From: Mycobacterium rhizamassiliense
GTDB taxonomy: Bacteria; Actinomycetota; Actinomycetes; Mycobacteriales; Mycobacteriaceae
Assembly: GCF_900157375.1 (NCBI RefSeq)
Contig: NZ_LT721901.1
Coordinates: forward strand, 3,839,333-3,903,332
Length of the DNA stretch: 64,000 bases
Direction: 5' to 3'
Both the position numbers and the translations under genes were made by a program. Under the pieces are notes generated by a model. That model worked only from the letters and a program-made list of their open reading frames with translations. It made no database searches and had not been told where the DNA came from. Position 1 is the stretch's first letter, and each line of letters opens with the position of its first letter. Below, piece after piece: positions 59,898 through 64,000 of this stretch.

Positions 59898-61115
59898 TCA
59901 GACGCCGTACCAGCGCTCGACGATGCGGGCGATCTCGATGTAGAGCGGGATGCCGACCGTCACGTTGTAGGAGAACGTCAGGCCCAGCGACGCGGCCAGC
60001 GGCAGCGTCGGGCTCGCCTCCGGGATGGCCAGTCGTTGCACCGCGGGGACGGCGATGTAGGACGAGGCGCCGCACAGCACCGCGAACAGCACGTAGGTCC
60101 CCGACTTGAAATCGGAGTGGGTCAGGCTGGCGTAGGTGCAGGCGACGAAGATACCCAGTGTGGCAAAGACATTCGGCGCCAGCAGCGCGAAGAAGATGAA
60201 GCCGGGTCCCGCCGTCCTGAGGTCTTTCAGCTTGCGCGAGGCCGTCATGCCCATCTCGAGCAGGAACAGGCAGAGTACGCCCTGGAACGCCATGACGAAG
60301 AACTTGTCGTCATCGGCAACGACCTTCTGGCCCTGCAGCCCACTGACGAGGCCGATGATGATGCCGCCGAACAGCAGCACCAGCCCGGGATTGAGGAAGA
60401 CCTCCTGGAAGAGCTCGCGCGAGAACATGGACTGTTTCTTGCCGGGCTTGGCGGCCGGGCTCGCGTCGAGTTCCTCACTGTGCTCGCCCTTTTCGAGGGA
60501 GAGCTCGAGTTCCTCCTCGACTTCCAGGCTGTTGCCGTGTGACGGCCGCGCCGCCGTGCCGGGCCCGACACCGACCTTGACCGGCGTGTAGCCGGGCTCG
60601 TCGGCCATGTTGCCGGCCGCGTCCATGCCCTGGTGCCGCAGCCGGGCGACCAGGTACAGCGCCACCAGGCAGCCGGGCACCTCCATGACGGCCAGCATCA
60701 CGGGCATGTAGGCGTCGAAGGCGATGCCCACGGCGGTCAGGACGGCCACGCACGTGGCAAACGTCCCGGCCGAGTCGGACCCGTAGTAGCCGGCGATCGT
60801 CGCCCTGTCTATTCGCCGCAACTTGGTCAGCCAGCTCAGCAGGAAGTAGGCGAGTACGCCGATGATGAAGTCCAGCACGAAGCCCAACACGATGAAGCCG
60901 ACGATGACCAAGACGCTGGACTGGCTGATCTTCGCGAGCTCTTCGCCCCCGTGCCAGCCGATTGCCAGCAGCAGGTACATGGTCAGGCCCTGATAGATCA
61001 CATAGGGAAACTCGAACCGCACCTTCAAGATGGGAATCAGGAATCCGAAGTAGAAAAACAGCAACAGCGGCTTGAACAGGTTGTGCGTGAAGTTGTCCCA
61101 GAACTCTTGAAGCAT
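59898..61115 (-). CDS. SbtA-like sodium-dependent bicarbonate transporter
   Basis: The protein is 405 residues with about ten membrane segments arranged as two inverted halves, split by a charged cytosolic loop (about 190-240, acidic EVEEELELSLEKGEHSEELD). Family blocks are GYYGSDSAGTFATCVAVL in the first half and CGASSYIAVPAVQRLAIPEA in the second. SbtA imports bicarbonate with sodium in cyanobacteria. The PII-like SbtB partner gene is not adjacent. It is the counterpart of Rv2387. The 269 bp to the next gene hold its promoter. Confidence 0.85.
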   Translation of the reverse strand: MLQEFWDNFTHNLFKPLLLFFYFGFLIPILKVRFEFPYVIYQGLTMYLLLAIGWHGGEELAKISQSSVLVIVGFIVLGFVLDFIIGVLAYFLLSWLTKLRRIDRATIAGYYGSDSAGTFATCVAVLTAVGIAFDAYMPVMLAVMEVPGCLVALYLVARLRHQGMDAAGNMADEPGYTPVKVGVGPGTAARPSHGNSLEVEEELELSLEKGEHSEELDASPAAKPGKKQSMFSRELFQEVFLNPGLVLLFGGIIIGLVSGLQGQKVVADDDKFFVMAFQGVLCLFLLEMGMTASRKLKDLRTAGPGFIFFALLAPNVFATLGIFVACTYASLTHSDFKSGTYVLFAVLCGASSYIAVPAVQRLAIPEASPTLPLAASLGLTFSYNVTVGIPLYIEIARIVERWYGV

Positions 61116-61384
61116 CGGTGCCTCCCTAATGGATTCCTGCGGTCATCCTGGGGAAGCACCGTCCGTAAGCGGGCAACCACGAACCGTCCCGACGACCGAG
61201 GAAAACTTAGCTGTGCCGCTGTTGATCCGCCACTCGAAAAATTCGGGAAAAAGCCAGGCAAATCGCAGGTTCACAGGAAGGGGTTAACCCCGTGAAAGAC
61301 CAGGTCATAACCGTCCTGGTGGGCCCGGGATGGGGCCATTCACGGCAAGGTCAGTGTGAGTTTGCTGTGGGTCTGCTGTCAGCG

Positions 61385-61669
61385 TTAAGGGGTGGACGAA
61401 ATTAGCGAGGGCCGCACGCCGGTGCCCCTCTTGCGATGCGTCACCGACAGCCACGCCGACGGTGAATAGTGCGTCGTTATTTCCTCAAATCCGTCAACTC
61501 TGGAAACGGAAAGTACGCCGGTTTCTTGGTTGATTTCCAGTTCATCACCGTCGGATCCCTGTACTTCTTCACCGTTCGCGAGTCGGATTACGAACACAGG
61601 CTTTCCTCTCGAATCCAGGGATTCTTGCCAGCGGTCAAGTGTTAGCTGGGTGGCCGACACCCGACGCAT
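61385..61669 (-). CDS. Small hypothetical protein
   Basis: The protein is 94 residues from ATG 61669, which has an AGAAGA box just upstream. No domain is recognised. The sequence is strand-rich (PVFVIRLANGEEVQGSDGDEL, VLSVSRVDGFEEITTHYSP) and soluble. Codon use resembles its neighbours but with lower GC. It is divergent from mbtI across a long intergenic region. The coding status is likely but not certain. Confidence 0.6.
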   Translation of the reverse strand: MRRVSATQLTLDRWQESLDSRGKPVFVIRLANGEEVQGSDGDELEINQETGVLSVSRVDGFEEITTHYSPSAWLSVTHRKRGTGVRPSLISSTP

Positions 61670-61796
61670 TAATCTTCTGTTACGACTTCCTCTCAAGCCC
61701 CCCGAAAGCCCCCGAGCCCGCCGGGCGTTGCGCGAAGGCGTCTTCGCGGGAGTCGGCCGAGCCACCTCGGAAAATGCCGGATGGCGGGACGGCTCA

Positions 61797-61809
61797 GGTT
61801 ACGGTAACC
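61797..61809. promoter_or_regulatory. 13-bp dyad, possible operator
   Basis: GGTTAC-G-GTAACC is a perfect inverted repeat with 6-bp arms. It lies 128 bp before the small hypothetical gene and 313 bp before mbtI. The binding protein is unknown and it may be chance. Confidence 0.3.
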
Positions 61810-62096
61810 GGTCGCTGGGTCGCCCGTCGGTGAACGACCGGCAAACGTTTCGGGTATTCCTGGTCGACGGATGGGGCGGTGCACCGAGCCGGCGATGCCC
61901 GGCACGGGGCCGCTGAGCTGTGCAAACCGCGCCGCGTGCGACCCCGGCAACCGGTTTGCTGAACGCCGCCGAGAAGGTGCCGTCAGGCCGGTCAACGGTT
62001 TGTCTCGCGCCGAGACGAAATACGACGCCACCGCCACTGTGGCAACCGCGTGCAATAGGTGACCGACATCGCTCGACAGGGGGCGTGTGGACTTTC

Positions 62097-62115
62097 ATAG
62101 GTTAGGCTACATTTA
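62097..62115 (+). promoter_or_regulatory. IdeR iron box overlapping the mbtI promoter
   Basis: ATAGGTTAGGCTACATTTA compares with the IdeR consensus TTAGGTTAGGCTAACCTAA. The left half is almost perfect and the right half is weak. TACATT (62108-62113) lies eight bases before the GTG of mbtI, so the box covers the likely -10 region of a leaderless promoter. Iron-loaded IdeR would block it. Confidence 0.7.
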
Positions 62116-62121
62116 CTAGCT

Positions 62122-63471
62122 GTGACCGACGTCAGCGTAGAGACAACTTCCCCCGGCATTGTGTCTCCGCCGATTCCCCTCCCCGCACACATCGATCCTG
62201 CCGATCTGGCAGCCGCGCTCGCCGCGGTGCTGCCCGAGCGAGTCGGCGACGAGTATTTGCTCTATGAGCATGGCGGTCAGTGGGTTCTGGCCAGCGGTGT
62301 GCACGCCATGGTGGAACTGGACAGCGAAGAAGTGCGCGTCATCCGCGACGGGGTGATCCAGCGACAATCGTGGACCGGGCGACCCGGGCCCATGCTCGGC
62401 GAGGCCGTCGATCGATTGTTGCTGGAGACCGACGAGTTGTTCGGCTGGATCGCGTTCGAGTTCGGCGTCTACCGCTACGGGCTGCAGTCGCGGTTGGCGC
62501 CGGCGACCCCGCTGGCCCGGGTCTTCTCGCCGCGGGCCCGCATCGTGGTGACCCACGAGGACGTTTCGTTCTTCGGTGAGGCCGCCGGGCACCGCGCGGC
62601 CGTCCTCGAATTGCTTCGCCACGGCGTGCCCGACGTGGCCGACGCGTCCGGGATCGACGTCACCCCGGACGACTCCGACTATCGCGGACGGGTGGCGACG
62701 GCAGTCTCCGAGATCGCCGCGGGCAGCTACCACAAGGTGATCCTTTCCCGCAGCGTGGAAGTGCCGTTCGCGCTTGACTTCCCGTCGAGCTACCGGCTGG
62801 GGCGCCGACACAACACCCCGGTGCGTTCGTTCCTGTTGCGGCTGGGCGGGATTCGCGCGATCGGCTACAGCCCCGAGCTGGTCACCGCCGTTCGCGATGG
62901 TGAAGTCGTGACCGAGCCGCTGGCCGGCACGCGCGCCTTCGGCCGTGGCGCGGCGCACGACCGCGAGGCCCGAAATGACCTCGAGTCGAACTCGAAAGAG
63001 ATTGTCGAGCATGCTATTTCGGTACGAAGCTCGCTGCAGGAGATCAGCGAGGTCGCCGAGCCGGGCACCGCGGTGGTCACCGATTTCATGACGGTGCGGG
63101 AGCGGGGGAGCGTGCAGCACCTCGGCTCTACGATCAGCGCCCGCCTGGATTCGTCGAGGGACCGGATGGACGCGCTGGAGGCGCTGTTTCCGGCGGTCAC
63201 CGCGTCGGGCATCCCGAAGGCCACCGGCGTCGACGCCATCCTCCGGCTCGACGAGGGGCCGCGCGGTCTGTATTCGGGTGCGGTGGTGCTGATTTCGGCC
63301 GACGGCGGGCTGGATGCCGCGCTGACCCTGCGCGCCGCCTACGAATGCGACGGCAAGACATGGCTGCGGGCCGGTGCCGGCATCATCGAGGAGTCCAACC
63401 CCGAGCGCGAGTTCGAGGAGACCTGCGAGAAGCTGTCCACGTTGGCGCCGTATCTGGTTGCGCGCCAGTAG
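62122..63471 (+). CDS. mbtI: Salicylate synthase MbtI
   Basis: The protein is 449 residues from GTG 62122. It is a chorismate-utilising enzyme with the conserved ITS-like blocks GSYHKVILSRSVEVPF (catalytic Lys), TEPLAGTRAFGRG, DLESNSKEIVEHAISVRSSL (magnesium-binding Glu) and GAGIIEESNPEREFEETCEK (two further Glu ligands). It converts chorismate to salicylate, the first step of mycobactin. Length matches Mycobacterium tuberculosis MbtI (450). Iron control is suggested by the IdeR box. It is convergent with the gene at the window end. Confidence 0.97.
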   Translation: MTDVSVETTSPGIVSPPIPLPAHIDPADLAAALAAVLPERVGDEYLLYEHGGQWVLASGVHAMVELDSEEVRVIRDGVIQRQSWTGRPGPMLGEAVDRLLLETDELFGWIAFEFGVYRYGLQSRLAPATPLARVFSPRARIVVTHEDVSFFGEAAGHRAAVLELLRHGVPDVADASGIDVTPDDSDYRGRVATAVSEIAAGSYHKVILSRSVEVPFALDFPSSYRLGRRHNTPVRSFLLRLGGIRAIGYSPELVTAVRDGEVVTEPLAGTRAFGRGAAHDREARNDLESNSKEIVEHAISVRSSLQEISEVAEPGTAVVTDFMTVRERGSVQHLGSTISARLDSSRDRMDALEALFPAVTASGIPKATGVDAILRLDEGPRGLYSGAVVLISADGGLDAALTLRAAYECDGKTWLRAGAGIIEESNPEREFEETCEKLSTLAPYLVARQ

Positions 63472-63475
63472 GTTC

Positions 63476-64000
63476 TCAGTTCGCCTTCCGCCGCGCGGCG
63501 AGCTCGTCGGGGACGGCCTCGGGTGATTGTTCGAGATAGTCGGCGAGGATGCGGCTGACCAACGACTCGATGTTGGATTCGATCGAGGACGCGAGCGTTG
63601 CCGTGACGGTCGACACCGCCTGGGTGCGGAACCGGACCAGCATGGTGATCAGCTCCGCCACCTCGGCGTCGGCGGGCAGCGCCTGGCCGGGCTTGATCTT
63701 GTCGATGACGTGTTCGGCGCCCGCGCGCACCAGCAGGTCGCTGATCTTGTCGATCTCGGGCACGATCTGCTCGTGCAGGTCGACGAGCTTCGCCAATTCG
63801 ACGCCGTAGCCGCGGATCTCGTTGAACGCCTCGATCAGCTTGGGACGGTTGACGGTCGCCCGCTCGCCGTCGACCCGGATCACCTGCAGCGCGACCAGCC
63901 GCTCGAACGCGGTCGGGTCGTCGACGAGGCGCTGGGCGTCGGCGAGCGGCATGGTCTCCGGCTTCTCGGTGGTCCAGCTGCCCACGATGGCCGTCTCCAG
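63476..64000 (-). CDS. MerR-like regulator, C-terminal part (cut by window edge)
   Basis: The frame remains open to base 64000, where it reads LETAIVGSWTTEKPETMPLA, so the true start is outside the window. About 174 residues are visible. PTAFERLVALQVIRVDGERATVNRPKLIEAF, the segment VELAKLVDLHEQI and a helical end with ESLVSRILADYLEQ resemble the region behind the HTH in actinobacterial MerR-family regulators. The HTH itself is not seen. It is convergent with mbtI with four bases between the stops. Another helical regulator family is possible. Confidence 0.55.
   Translation of the reverse strand: METAIVGSWTTEKPETMPLADAQRLVDDPTAFERLVALQVIRVDGERATVNRPKLIEAFNEIRGYGVELAKLVDLHEQIVPEIDKISDLLVRAGAEHVIDKIKPGQALPADAEVAELITMLVRFRTQAVSTVTATLASSIESNIESLVSRILADYLEQSPEAVPDELAARRKAN

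Larger units (their letters stand above)
61670..62121. other. 452-bp divergent intergenic region before mbtI
   Basis: No convincing gene is present in this stretch. A 120-codon minus-strand frame (61693-62055) is open but is Arg/Pro/Gly-rich and looks like a GC artefact. The region carries a 13-bp dyad, GGTTACGGTAACC (61797-61809), and, at the mbtI end, an IdeR-like box. Confidence 0.6.

Noticed and set aside
61693..62055. 120-codon minus-strand frame before mbtI
   Set aside because: Arg/Pro/Gly-rich product without motifs or ribosome-binding site. It is more likely regulatory DNA.

Overview
The window is chromosomal DNA of a Mycobacterium, most likely a non-tuberculous one. The GC content is high. 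The gene set is typical of the genus: MmpS/MmpL, MbtI with an IdeR-like iron box, the GpgP and OctT enzymes of methylglucose lipopolysaccharide synthesis, a REP13E12 element, a PknH-type kinase, an MTB12-like antigen and leaderless GTG/ATG starts. From memory of the H37Rv map, the backbone follows the reverse of the segment from Rv2438c (nadE) to Rv2386c (mbtI), with several insertions and losses. No identification search could be run.

Region 1 (1-9.1 kb) is accessory and signalling. It holds the end of a cytochrome P450, a Sir2 deacylase, a PknH/PknJ-like kinase and an adenylate cyclase with its own zinc ribbon. It also holds a cluster of small secreted or toxin-related genes. One is an MPT63-fold secreted protein with an extra C-terminal domain and a small cytosolic partner gene directly behind it. 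Another is a type VII secretion target-like gene followed by two paralogous immunity-like genes; between them only a scar of a probable toxin gene remains.

Region 2 (9.1-24.4 kb) is mostly core: nadE, a 13E12 HNH element, rbsK, a membrane cyclase with a degenerate active site coupled to an MscS/cNMP channel, proA, a MoxR/VWA pair, and the tight operon nadD-rsfS-gpgP-octT-degV.

Region 3 (24.4-31.4 kb) lies where eis sits in H37Rv. It carries an MmpS/MmpL exporter, a homoserine/DapB-like reductase and a two-subunit acyl-CoA dehydrogenase of the pimeloyl-CoA type.

Region 4 (31.5-49.5 kb) is core again: comEA, comEC, holA, rpsT, the ATP-grasp/alpha-E/transglutaminase trio, an RNase Z-like hydrolase, a CBS protein, a PemK-like protein, lepA, an lppR-like lipoprotein and a GH15 trehalase. 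A membrane-anchored TIR-WD40 protein with 14 WD repeats and an MTB12-like antigen are inserted between comEC and holA.

Region 5 (49.5-64 kb) is centred on sulfur and iron. The sulfate importer operon subI-cysT-cysW-cysA and the convergent sirA-cysH-ferrochelatase operon are each preceded by a short leader ORF rich in cysteine codons. These match the cysteine-responsive attenuator peptides reported in mycobacteria. hemW, an SbtA-like bicarbonate transporter, the salicylate synthase mbtI and a truncated MerR-like regulator complete the window. No tRNA, rRNA, CRISPR array or intact insertion sequence was seen.
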